The notes beneath the pieces are model-generated. The model was not told the DNA's origin and searched no databases. It was given only the letters and a program-made list of their open reading frames with translations. A program made the translations under genes and the position numbers. A stretch of DNA of 35,065 bases from NCBI RefSeq assembly GCF_012524075.1, contig NZ_JAAZUI010000027.1, positions 1 to 35,065 of the forward strand, read 5' to 3'. Positions 18,428 to 26,114 of this stretch are shown piece by piece. Positions within the stretch are counted from its first letter, which is position 1, and every line of letters begins with the position of its first letter. Source of the DNA: Lutibacter sp. B1. GTDB lineage: Bacteria; Bacteroidota; Bacteroidia; Flavobacteriales; Flavobacteriaceae.

Positions 18428-18504
18428 CGTAACCCTGAACTTGTTTCAGGGTCTCATTATTATTTATTCATTTTATGTGATTCCGAAACAAATTCGGAAT
18501 GACG
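18428..18504. repeat. Inverted pair of CTGAA-family hairpins between hisD and hisC
   Basis: The left hairpin is CGTAACCCTGAA, CTTGT, TTCAGGGTCTCAT; the right is TGTGATTCCGAA, ACAAA, TTCGGAATGACG. Each has an 8-bp stem. The right stem has ATTCCGAA/TTCGGAAT where others have ATTCTGAA/TTCAGAAT, a compensated base-pair change. It fills 77 of the 82 bp between the genes. Confidence 0.8.
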
Positions 18505-18506
18505 AC

Positions 18507-19790
18507 TTATTTTAAACTATTTAAACGTAATGTAACCGCATTTTTATGTGCTTGCAAACCTTCGACTTCTGCCATAATTTCAATAGTTTTACCAATAGTT
18601 TGAATACCTTTTTCTGAAATTTTTTGAAAAGTAATCGATTTTAAAAATGAATCTAAATTTACACCTGAATACGCTTTTGAATACCCATTTGTTGGTAAGG
18701 TATGATTTGTGCCAGAAGCATAATCTCCTGCACTTTCCGGTGTGTAATTTCCTATAAAAACAGAACCTGCATTCTCTATTCCATTAACATAAAAATCGGT
18801 ATTCTCTGTACAAATAATAAAATGTTCCGGACCGTATTCATTAATTAATTCTAAAGCAGTCTCTTTATTCTCAACAAAAATTAATTTTGAATTTTCAATA
18901 GCTTTTTCTGCTATTTTTTTACGTGGCAGTACATTTAGTTGTTTTTCAATTTCTATTTCCACTTCATTCATTTTTTCCAAAGAAGTTGATACTAAAATTA
19001 CCTGACTATCAACACCGTGTTCCGATTGACTTAATAAATCTGATGCTACAAAACTTGCATTTGCAGTATCATCAGCAACCACTAATAATTCACTTGGACC
19101 TGCAGGCATATCAATAGCCACACCAAATTTTGTTGCCAATTGTTTTGCTACTGTAACATATTGATTTCCGGGACCAAATATTTTATAAACCTGCGGAATT
19201 GTTTCAGTACCAAATGTGAGTCCTGATATAGCTTGAATACCACCAACTTTTATAATTTTTGTAACACCACATAATTTTGCAGTATAAATTATAGCCGGAT
19301 TGATGTTTCCTCTTTTATCGGGAGGTGAACACAGTACAATTTCTTTACAACCTGCAATTTGTGCAGGTACTGCTAACATTAAAACCGAAGAAAATAGCGG
19401 TGCTGTACCTCCGGGAATATACAATCCTACTTTTTGAATAGGGCGTTTTTCTTGCCAACATTCAACTCCGCTTACAGTTTCTACAACAACTTTTTTTGTT
19501 TTTTGTGCTGTGTGAAAATTTTCAATATTAGATTTAGCAAGTTTAATTGCTTGTTTTAATTCCTCTGAGACAAGTTGTTCTGCCTCAATTATTTCTTCTT
19601 CAGAAACATACATATCCGTTAATTCAACTCCATCAAAAATAGATGTATATCGAAGTACAGCATCATTTCCGTTGCGTTTTACATCTTCAAAAATTGAAGT
19701 GACAGTAGCTTCAATAGCCTCAACTGTTTGTGTTGGTCTTTGAAGTAACTGCAACCAGTCTTCTTTTTTTGGATTTAGATATTTTTTCAT
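18507..19790 (-). CDS. hisD: Histidinol dehydrogenase
   Basis: Zinc enzyme that oxidises histidinol to histidine in two NAD-dependent steps, the end of the pathway. The 427 residues are full length. Expected zinc ligands are all visible: Gln255 and His258 (SQSEHGVDS), Asp356 (AGDYASG) and His415 (QAHKNAV). The catalytic Glu322-His323 pair (PEHFI) is also present. PAGPSELLVVAD at 229-240 is the family signature. It begins 11 bp after hisG and ends 3 bp before a palindromic pair. Confidence 0.97.
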   Translation of the reverse strand: MKKYLNPKKEDWLQLLQRPTQTVEAIEATVTSIFEDVKRNGNDAVLRYTSIFDGVELTDMYVSEEEIIEAEQLVSEELKQAIKLAKSNIENFHTAQKTKKVVVETVSGVECWQEKRPIQKVGLYIPGGTAPLFSSVLMLAVPAQIAGCKEIVLCSPPDKRGNINPAIIYTAKLCGVTKIIKVGGIQAISGLTFGTETIPQVYKIFGPGNQYVTVAKQLATKFGVAIDMPAGPSELLVVADDTANASFVASDLLSQSEHGVDSQVILVSTSLEKMNEVEIEIEKQLNVLPRKKIAEKAIENSKLIFVENKETALELINEYGPEHFIICTENTDFYVNGIENAGSVFIGNYTPESAGDYASGTNHTLPTNGYSKAYSGVNLDSFLKSITFQKISEKGIQTIGKTIEIMAEVEGLQAHKNAVTLRLNSLK

Positions 19791-19801
19791 TTCAAATTAA
19801 T

Positions 19802-20659
19802 TTATAATACCAATTTTTCAATAGGAATAACCAATAAACCTTCCGCTCCGTTTTCTTTCAATTCGTCAATAACTTCCCAAAAAGTATCTTTTTCGATAAC
19901 CGTATGAATAGAACTCCACCCTTTTTCAGCCAAAGGTAATACTGTTGGACTGCGCATACCGGGTAATATTTTAATAATATTCTCAATTTTATCATTTGGA
20001 GCATTCATTAAAATATATTTTGATTTTCTGGCTTTTAATACTGCTTTAATTCTAAATTGAAGTTTATCTAAAAGTAGTTGATTTTCTTTTGAAATATTTG
20101 GAGAAACAGCTAAAACCGCTTCACTTTTTAACATTACTTCTACTTCTTTCAAATTATTTTTAAACAACGTGCTTCCACTGGAAACAATATCGCAAATAGC
20201 GTCGGCCAAACCAATATTTGGTGCAATTTCTACCGAACCGTTTATTAGGTGAATATCAGGCTGAACGTTGAATTTTTTAAAATATTCCACAACTGTATTT
20301 GGATATGAAGTTGCTATGCGCTTGCCATCTAAATCCTTTATACTATTGTATTTTTTTCCTTTTGGAACAGCTATAGAAACTCGGCATTTTGAAAAACCCA
20401 ATTTCTCTACAATACCAATATCTTGTCCTTTTTCTATCAATACATTTTCACCAATAATAGCAATATCAACCACGCCATCTCTCAAATATTGAGGAATATC
20501 GCCGTTACGTAAATAGAGAACTTCTAAAGGAAAGTTGCTTGATTGTGCTTTTAATTGGTCTTTACCGTTGTCTATTGAAATTCCGCAGTCTTTTAGTATT
20601 GCCAAAGAGTCTTCGTTTAACCTGCCCGATTTTTGAACTGCTATTTTAATTCTATTCAT
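19802..20659 (-). CDS. hisG: ATP phosphoribosyltransferase (long form)
   Basis: First and feedback-controlled step: ATP + PRPP to PR-ATP. The 285 residues indicate the long HisG, which carries a C-terminal ACT-like regulatory domain (about 210-285) and needs no HisZ. The PRPP loop is DIVSSGSTL at 157-165. The first strand MNRIKIAVQKSGRL fixes the start at 20659. It is the first structural gene of the operon and lies downstream of the attenuator (20703-20735). Control is thus expected both by histidine binding to the enzyme and by attenuation. Confidence 0.97.
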   Translation of the reverse strand: MNRIKIAVQKSGRLNEDSLAILKDCGISIDNGKDQLKAQSSNFPLEVLYLRNGDIPQYLRDGVVDIAIIGENVLIEKGQDIGIVEKLGFSKCRVSIAVPKGKKYNSIKDLDGKRIATSYPNTVVEYFKKFNVQPDIHLINGSVEIAPNIGLADAICDIVSSGSTLFKNNLKEVEVMLKSEAVLAVSPNISKENQLLLDKLQFRIKAVLKARKSKYILMNAPNDKIENIIKILPGMRSPTVLPLAEKGWSSIHTVIEKDTFWEVIDELKENGAEGLLVIPIEKLVL

Positions 20660-20702
20660 TTTTTTTGTTTTTTTATGCTTGAAAAAATCAAAAAGGAATC
20701 AT

Positions 20703-20735
20703 AAAAAAACCCGTTTGATTTTCTCAAACGGGTTT
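20703..20735 (-). terminator. his operon attenuator (intrinsic terminator)
   Basis: On the minus strand, AAACCCGTTTGA, loop GAAAA, TCAAACGGGTTT forms a perfect 12-bp stem that runs into seven Ts. It lies between the leader peptide and hisG and 43 bp upstream of the hisG ATG. Confidence 0.9.
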
Positions 20736-20780
20736 TATATATATTTTCGATTTATTCAATATATTTTCATCTCGCTTGAG
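20723..20780 (-). promoter_or_regulatory. Candidate antiterminator pairing in the his leader
   Basis: CTCAAGCG in the last codons of the leader peptide (20773-20780) can pair with CGTTTGAG, the ascending side of the terminator (20723-20730), over 8 positions with one G-U. A ribosome stalled at the His codons would leave it free and block the terminator; a ribosome reaching the stop would cover it. Confidence 0.6.
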
Positions 20781-20820
20781 TGCCAGTATGAAAATGATGA
20801 TGTGATTGAATAAAATTCAT
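20767..20820 (-). CDS. hisL: his operon leader peptide
   Basis: A 17-codon open frame reading MNFIQSHHHFHTGTQAR then TGA. Four of five consecutive codons are His (HHHFH). It starts 20 nt after a consensus -7 box and is followed by the attenuator stem, the classical arrangement for histidine-sensing transcription attenuation. When charged tRNA-His is scarce the ribosome pauses at the His run. The symbol is by analogy with the enterobacterial leader; the peptide sequence itself is not expected to be conserved. Confidence 0.85.
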   Translation of the reverse strand: MNFIQSHHHFHTGTQAR

Positions 20821-20839
20821 TGTTTTTAATTTTATGTGA

Positions 20840-20847
20840 CAAATATA
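20840..20847 (-). promoter_or_regulatory. his operon promoter -7 box
   Basis: TATATTTG (TAnnTTTG) lies on the minus strand with a TTG about 16 bp upstream. Predicted transcription starts near 20833, about 13 nt before the leader-peptide ATG. Confidence 0.55.
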
Positions 20848-20932
20848 GAAAAATGTTTAAAACCAACGCACTAAATATTTTAAATATTTACGTTTACATA
20901 GCTTTTTGTTAAATAATTAACATTTGAACAGT

Positions 20933-21011
20933 AATTGTGAGTAAAATGAAGCAATCTGTTACTTTTAAAACGCAAGATTACTTCGTCGTAAAAAAACTCC
21001 TCGTAATGACG
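20933..21011. repeat. Isolated palindromic unit next to GIY-YIG copy 2
   Basis: A diverged left half (ATTGTGAGTAAAATGAAG, GCAATCTG), then the right half AGATTAC...GTAATGACG, of the same type as the tandem array at 21339-22055. It ends 7 bp from the GIY-YIG stop codon, so that gene is enclosed by array units on both sides. Confidence 0.75.
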
Positions 21012-21017
21012 AGTTAT

Positions 21018-21314
21018 TTAAAATTGAAATATCCAACCATCTGATAAATCATTCCATTTAGGATTTAACGATTGTATCAACTCTTCTTTCCTTTTTCTAT
21101 TACCAGACTTTAATTGCTTTTCTCTTTCTATTGCCTTTTTTATATCTTCAAACTCTTCAAAATATACTAGTTTAGTACAATTATATTTTAAAGTAAATCC
21201 TTTAAATCCTTTAGTTTTATGTTGATAGACTCGTTTTATTAAATTACTTGTAACACCAATATAAATAACTGTGTTATTTTTATTGGTCATAAAATAAACA
21301 TAGCTTTTTTTCAT
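21018..21314 (-). CDS. Small GIY-YIG nuclease-domain protein, copy 2
   Basis: A 98-residue single-domain GIY-YIG protein, clearly paralogous to the one at 14244-14522. The two share MKKSxVYxMTNK, [12 protein letters not shown], TxKYN, LVYFEEF and AIxREKQLK. The signature is YVYFMTN...IYIGVTSNL, with conserved Arg26-27 region, Glu in EREKQLK and Asn-Pro near residue 84. No extra DNA-binding domain is visible, though the C-terminal third is strongly basic (SGNRKRKEEL). It lies upstream of the his promoter on the same strand, between an isolated palindromic unit and a tandem array of the same unit. Role unknown. Confidence 0.87.
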   Translation of the reverse strand: MKKSYVYFMTNKNNTVIYIGVTSNLIKRVYQHKTKGFKGFTLKYNCTKLVYFEEFEDIKKAIEREKQLKSGNRKRKEELIQSLNPKWNDLSDGWIFQF

Positions 21315-21338
21315 TTGATAAAAGTATTAATTTTTCCT

Positions 21339-22055
21339 TGTTATTGCGAATGAAATGAAGCAATCTGTTATTTTGAAAACGCAAGATTACTTCGTCGCAA
21401 AAAACTCCTCGTAATGACGAAAGTAAACGTCATTGCGAATGAAATGAAGCAATCTGTTATTTTGAAAACGCAAGATTACTTCGTCGTAAAAAACCCCTCG
21501 TAATGACTAAAATAAACGTCATTGCGAATGAAATGAAGCAATCTGTTACTTTTAAAACGCAAGATTACTTCGTCGTAAAAAAACTCCTCGTAATGACGAA
21601 AATAAACGTCATTGCGAATGAAATGAAGCAATCTGTTATTTTGAAAATACAAGATTACTTCGTCGTAAAAAAACTCCTCGTAATGACGAAAGTAAACGTC
21701 ATTGCGAATGAAATGAAGCAATCTGTTATTTTGAAAACGCAAGATTACTTCGTCGTAAAAAACTCCTCGTAATGACGAAAGTAAACGTCATTGCGAATGA
21801 AATGAAGCAATCTGTTACTTTTAAAACGCAAGATTACTTCGTCGTAAAAAAACTCCTCGTAATGACGAAAATAAACGTCATTGCGAATGAAATGAAGCAA
21901 TCTGTTATTTTGAAAATACAAGATTACTTCGTCGTAAAAAAACTCCTCGTAATGACGAAAGTAAACGTCATTGCGAATGAAATGAAGTAATCTGTTACTT
22001 TTAAAACGCAAGATTACTTCGTCGTAAAAAACTCCTCGTAATGACGAAAGTAAAC
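21339..22055. repeat. Tandem array of eight ~90-bp palindromic units
   Basis: Units begin at about 21339, 21428, 21517, 21607, 21697, 21786, 21876 and 21966, a period of 89 or 90 bp. Each has a left half (CGTCATTGCG...GAAGCAATCTG), a short core, and an inverted right half (AGATTAC...GTAATGACG), joined by an AAAGTAAA-type spacer. Three core variants occur (TTTTGAAAACGC, CTTTTAAAACGC, TTTTGAAAATAC). Units 3-5 and 6-8 repeat nearly the same variant order, so a 269-bp block was itself duplicated. The first unit has lost CGTCA. Open frames on both strands are a by-product of the period being near a multiple of three. Confidence 0.92.
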
Positions 22056-22152
22056 GCGTTAGGGATAGAACGGTTTGTTTGAGCTCTTTTACTGTAATTG
22101 ATAAATTACTGTAAAAAGCGAGTAGTGATAGCCCGACCTTTAGGGAACGCCC
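22056..22152 (+). ncRNA. Structured RNA-like element, copy 2 (possible Flavo-1 RNA)
   Basis: Same conserved blocks as the copy at 314-405: GCGTTAGGGAT, GAACGGTTTGTTTGAGCTC, GCGAGTAGTG, AGCCCGACC and AGGGAACGCCC. The central hairpin differs (CTTTTACTGTAATT, loop, ATTACTGTAAAAAG) but remains self-complementary. It follows the tandem array with no gap and lies 81 bp upstream of the purL promoter box, on the same strand but probably outside the purL transcript. Confidence 0.5.
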
Positions 22153-22232
22153 AAAAAATAAATTGTTAAAAACTCATTTGATAAATGATGAAATATTATA
22201 AAATGTATCTAAAATGTTTCTAATTATTTGGT

Positions 22233-22240
22233 TAAATTTG
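22233..22240 (+). promoter_or_regulatory. purL promoter -7 box
   Basis: TAAATTTG matches TAnnTTTG, 34 nt before the purL ATG. The predicted transcript starts near 22247, after the structured RNA-like element. No purine riboswitch is visible in the short leader. Confidence 0.45.
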
Positions 22241-22274
22241 GGCTTTCTAACAACACACTAAACAAATCAGAAAT

Positions 22275-25200
22275 ATGATTCATTTCTTTGGAAACGCAAA
22301 CAGTACTATTTATGCTGTTCAAACGTCAAAAGAACTTACGAGCGAGGACACTCAAAAATTAAACTGGCTTTTTGGAAATCAAGAAAAAATAAATGAGGCA
22401 TCTATTGATGCTTTTTTTATTGGTCCGCGTGCTGCAATGGTTACTCCTTGGAGTACAAATGCAGTTGAAATAACCCAAAATATGGGAATTGAAGACATTA
22501 TAAGAATTGAAGAATTTACTGCTTCTACAAAAGATGAAGCTTTTGATTCAATGCTTTTTCATAAATACACATCGCTAAATCAGGCTATTTTTGATATTAA
22601 TATTGCTCCTGCTCCTATCTTAGAAATTGATGATATTGCACGTTATAATGAGCAAGAAGGACTGTCTTTAAGTGAAGAAGAAGTTGCTTATTTGAATGAA
22701 ATGAGTACTAGAATTGGCAGAAAACTAACTGATTCTGAAGTGTTTGGATTTTCACAAGTAAACTCTGAACATTGCCGACACAAGATATTTAACGGAACTT
22801 TTGTAATTGACGGTGAAGAAATGCCAACGTCTTTATTCAAATTGATTAAAAAAACATCTGAAACGAATCCTAACAAAATTGTTTCGGCTTATAAAGACAA
22901 TGTAGCTTTTGTTGAAGGTCCTGTGGTGGAGCAATTTGCACCAAAATCTGCCGATAAACCAGATTTTTATGAGAAAAAAGACTTTAAATCGGTTATTTCA
23001 CTAAAAGCTGAAACACATAACTTTCCTACAACTGTTGAGCCTTTTAACGGTGCTGCAACGGGATCGGGAGGAGAAATACGTGATAGATTAGCCGGAGGAA
23101 AAGGATCGTTACCATTGGCGGGAACTGCTGTTTATATGACTTCCTATTCACGATTACCCTTCGACTCCGCTCAGGGCAAGCAATTCGACATCAATCTGCA
23201 CAAGCCTTGGGAAAAAGGAATGAAAGAACGTGATTGGTTGTACCAAACACCTATGGATATTTTAATAAAAGCCTCTAATGGTGCTTCAGATTTTGGAAAT
23301 AAATTTGGACAACCATTAATTACAGGTTCTCTTTTAACGTTTGAACACGATGAACACTTTGATACTTCGACTACGCTCAGTACAGGCAAGTTCAGTACTA
23401 ATGCTCCTCGTAAATTAGGTTTTGATAAAGTAATTATGCAAGCCGGAGGTATTGGCTTTGGTAAAGCTGATCAGGCGTTGAAAGATACACCAAAAACAGG
23501 TGATAAAATAATAATTTTAGGTGGAGAAAACTACCGAATTGGAATGGGCGGCGCTGCAGTATCATCAGCTGATACGGGAGAGTTCCACAGTGGTATTGAA
23601 TTAAATGCAGTACAACGTTCAAATCCTGAAATGCAAAAAAGAGCTGCAAATGCTGTACGTGGTATGGTTGAAAGTGATGTGAATCCAATTGTTTCTATTC
23701 ACGATCACGGTGCCGGCGGACATTTAAATTGTTTGTCGGAATTGGTTGAAGAAACCGGTGGAATTATTGATTTAGATAAATTACCTATTGGAGATCCTAC
23801 CCTTTCTGCAAAAGAAATTATTGGAAATGAATCTCAGGAACGTATGGGACTGGTTATCAGCAAAGAAAATACTGAAACCCTAAAACGTATTGCCGAAAGA
23901 GAACGTTCTCCTTTTTATGAAGTTGGTGACGTTACAAACGACAAACATTTTACGTTTGAGTCTAAAGTTAAAGGAGAGAAACCGATGGATTTAGCATTAA
24001 GCGATATGTTTGGAAGTTCTCCAAAAACAATTATGAATGATGTTTCTGTTGAAAGAAATTATGCTGATGTTTCTTACAATCAGGAAGATATTTACACATA
24101 CATAAAGCAAGTATTGCGATTAGAAGCTGTTGCTTGTAAAGATTGGTTAACCAATAAAGTAGACCGGTGTGTTACAGGTAAAGTGGCTAAACAGCAATGT
24201 GCAGGACCGTTACAATTACCTTTAAACAATTGTGGTGTAATGGCATTGGATTACAATGGAAAAGAAGGTATTGCAACTTCTGTTGGTCATTCGCCTGTAA
24301 GCGCGCTTATTGATCCGGTTGCCGGAAGTAAAAATGCAATTGCTGAAGCTTTAACAAATATTATTTGGGCGCCTTTACAAGATAATTTAGAGTCGGTTTC
24401 TTTATCAGCTAACTGGATGTGGCCTTGTAGAAACGAAGGTGAAGATGCTCGTTTGTATAAAGCTGTAAAAGCGGTCTCAGATTTTGCTATTGAGCTAGGA
24501 ATTAATGTACCAACAGGTAAAGATTCCTTATCAATGAAACAAAAATACCCAAATGATGAAGTGCTTTCTCCCGGAACGGTAATTATTTCTGCCGCAGGAC
24601 ATTGTAATGACATTACCAAAGTTGTTGAACCTGTTGCTCAACTTAATAAATACAATAAAATTTACTATATCAACTTATCAAATGATACGTTTAAATTAGG
24701 CGGTTCATCATTTGCGCAAGTTCAAAATAAAATTGGAAAAGAAACTCCAACAATTGTTGATACTGAAGCGTTCAAGAATGCTTTTAACACTATTCAGGAA
24801 CTTATCAAAAAAGGTAAAATAAGTGCAGGACACGATATTTCTTCGGGTGGATTATTAACTACATTGTTAGAAATGTGTTTTTCACAAACAAACGTTGGTT
24901 TAAACATTAATTTGACTTCGTTAGGTGAAAATGATACTATAAAAGTATTATTTGCTGAAAATAGTGGTATTGTTTTCCAAAGTTGTGATGCTGAAGTTCC
25001 TTCAATTTTATCTAAAAACACTATTGATTTCTTTGAAATTGGAACTGCCACTGAAAGTAATACAATTACAATTACAAATTACGAAACAATTTTAGATTTT
25101 GATATTACTGAACTGCGTGATGTTTGGTATGAAACTTCTTATTTATTAGATGCTAAACAATCTGGTAACGTAAAAGCTAAAGAACGTTTTGACAATTACA

Positions 25201-26090
25201 AAAAACAGCCTCTAAAATATACGTTTCCAAGTCATTTTACAGGTAAGCTAAAAAATGTCATTGCGAGCGAAACGAAGCAATCTGTATTTAGTAATGAGAT
25301 TACTTCAGTCGATTCTCTCCTTCGTAATGACGAGAAAGCCAAAATAAAAGCAGCCATAATTAGAGAAAAAGGAAGCAATAGTGAGCGTGAAATGGCTAAT
25401 GCAATGTATATGGCCGGTTTTGATGTAAAAGATGTGCATATGACCGATTTAATAAGCGGACGTGAAACATTAGAAGATATTCAATTTATTGCTGCTGTAG
25501 GAGGTTTTTCAAATTCTGATGTTTTAGGTTCAGCCAAAGGTTGGGCAGGAGCATTTTTATACAATGAAAAGGCTAAAACGGCTTTAAATAACTTTTTTAA
25601 CAGAAAAGATACGCTTTCGTTAGGTGTTTGTAATGGCTGTCAGCTTTTTGTTGAATTAGGATTGATAAATCCGAATCATACCAAAAAACCTAAAATGTTG
25701 CATAACGACTCTCATAAATTTGAATGCACATTCTCGGCGGTTGAAATTATGGAAAACAACTCCGTAATGCTTCAAAATTTAGCCGGAAGTACTTTAGGAA
25801 TATGGTCTGCTCACGGAGAAGGAAAATTCAGTTTTCCAAAAGATGAAAGCGAATACAATATTCCTGCAAAATATGCGTATGATGGTTATCCTTTCAATCC
25901 AAACGGCTCAGATTATAACGCTGCGATGTTAAATTCTGATGACGGCCGTCATTTAGTAATGATGCCGCATTTAGAGCGTTCAACATTTCCTTGGAACTGG
26001 GCATATTATCCTTCAGAAAGAAAAAATGATAATGTAACACCTTGGTTACAAGCTTTTATCAATGCTTATAACTGGTTAAATAAAAAGTAA
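22275..26090 (+). CDS. purL: Phosphoribosylformylglycinamidine synthase (large, single-chain)
   Basis: Converts FGAR, glutamine and ATP to FGAM in purine synthesis. It is the large single-chain form: N-terminal domain (about 1-140), linker with SEHCRH, two AIRS-like synthase halves (KAETHNFPTTVEPFNGAATG starts the first active site) and a C-terminal class I glutaminase with Cys1119 (GVCNGCQ) and a PHLERS His-Glu. At 1271 residues it is some tens of residues longer than I expect for this form. The excess maps to three places where dispersed repeats are translated in frame: about 295-309, 363-375 and 995-1020. All lie in apparent loops or the synthase-glutaminase linker, and all catalytic motifs are intact, so the enzyme is probably active. 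Confidence 0.96.
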   Translation: MIHFFGNANSTIYAVQTSKELTSEDTQKLNWLFGNQEKINEASIDAFFIGPRAAMVTPWSTNAVEITQNMGIEDIIRIEEFTASTKDEAFDSMLFHKYTSLNQAIFDINIAPAPILEIDDIARYNEQEGLSLSEEEVAYLNEMSTRIGRKLTDSEVFGFSQVNSEHCRHKIFNGTFVIDGEEMPTSLFKLIKKTSETNPNKIVSAYKDNVAFVEGPVVEQFAPKSADKPDFYEKKDFKSVISLKAETHNFPTTVEPFNGAATGSGGEIRDRLAGGKGSLPLAGTAVYMTSYSRLPFDSAQGKQFDINLHKPWEKGMKERDWLYQTPMDILIKASNGASDFGNKFGQPLITGSLLTFEHDEHFDTSTTLSTGKFSTNAPRKLGFDKVIMQAGGIGFGKADQALKDTPKTGDKIIILGGENYRIGMGGAAVSSADTGEFHSGIELNAVQRSNPEMQKRAANAVRGMVESDVNPIVSIHDHGAGGHLNCLSELVEETGGIIDLDKLPIGDPTLSAKEIIGNESQERMGLVISKENTETLKRIAERERSPFYEVGDVTNDKHFTFESKVKGEKPMDLALSDMFGSSPKTIMNDVSVERNYADVSYNQEDIYTYIKQVLRLEAVACKDWLTNKVDRCVTGKVAKQQCAGPLQLPLNNCGVMALDYNGKEGIATSVGHSPVSALIDPVAGSKNAIAEALTNIIWAPLQDNLESVSLSANWMWPCRNEGEDARLYKAVKAVSDFAIELGINVPTGKDSLSMKQKYPNDEVLSPGTVIISAAGHCNDITKVVEPVAQLNKYNKIYYINLSNDTFKLGGSSFAQVQNKIGKETPTIVDTEAFKNAFNTIQELIKKGKISAGHDISSGGLLTTLLEMCFSQTNVGLNINLTSLGENDTIKVLFAENSGIVFQSCDAEVPSILSKNTIDFFEIGTATESNTITITNYETILDFDITELRDVWYETSYLLDAKQSGNVKAKERFDNYKKQPLKYTFPSHFTGKLKNVIASETKQSVFSNEITSVDSLLRNDEKAKIKAAIIREKGSNSEREMANAMYMAGFDVKDVHMTDLISGRETLEDIQFIAAVGGFSNSDVLGSAKGWAGAFLYNEKAKTALNNFFNRKDTLSLGVCNGCQLFVELGLINPNHTKKPKMLHNDSHKFECTFSAVEIMENNSVMLQNLAGSTLGIWSAHGEGKFSFPKDESEYNIPAKYAYDGYPFNPNGSDYNAAMLNSDDGRHLVMMPHLERSTFPWNWAYYPSERKNDNVTPWLQAFINAYNWLNKK
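23157..23176. repeat. 20-nt hairpin inserted in purL (site 1)
   Basis: CCCTTCGACTCCGCTCAGGG, with CCCT/AGGG arms. Translated here as PFDSAQG, between the conserved TSYSRL and KPWEKGM blocks of PurL, where other PurL proteins have only a few residues. The following AAGCAATTCGACATCAATC is probably part of the same insertion. Confidence 0.75.
23363..23400. repeat. 20-nt hairpin plus CTGAA-like tail inserted in purL (site 2)
   Basis: TACTTCGACTACGCTCAGTA (TACT/AGTA arms), then CAGGCAAGTTCAGTAC, where AGTAC...GTACT gives another small stem. It is translated as TSTTLSTGKFST between TFEHDEHFD and PRKLGFDK, in a different frame of the repeat from site 1. Confidence 0.75.
25257..25332. repeat. ATTGC/ATTAC palindromic unit inserted in purL (site 3)
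   Basis: GTCATTGCGAGCGAAACGAA, GCAATCTG, a short core, AGATTACTTC...CGTAATGACG: a whole inverted-pair unit of 76 bp. It is translated without stop as VIASETKQSV...LLRNDE in the linker between the synthase and glutaminase domains. Confidence 0.85.
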
Positions 26091-26114
26091 AAAATATTTC
26101 AAAATTACTGTTCT

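Noticed and set aside
20660-20702. Second leader peptide or regulatory stem between the attenuator and hisG
   Set aside because: The 43 bp are A/T runs without a start codon plus His run or a stem; it is the ordinary unstructured hisG leader.
21476-22011. Four open frames of 72-89 codons on both strands, with 30-residue internal repeats (such as VIANEMKQSV)
   Set aside because: They lie entirely inside the ~90-bp tandem array. The frames stay open only because the period is near a multiple of three; both strands are open at once and there is no promoter or family resemblance.
21339-22055. CRISPR array
   Set aside because: The repeating unit is the whole 89-90 bp and the spacers are a constant AAAGTAAA-like word. 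There are no unique spacers and no cas genes nearby.
22056-22274. Purine riboswitch upstream of purL
   Set aside because: The structured element ends before the likely purL promoter and lacks the purine-aptamer arrangement; the second copy near guaB is on the opposite strand to that gene.
23157-25332. Frameshift or pseudogene status for purL because of repeat insertions
   Set aside because: The frame is continuous through all three insertions and every catalytic motif, including Cys1119 and the C-terminal His-Glu, is present.
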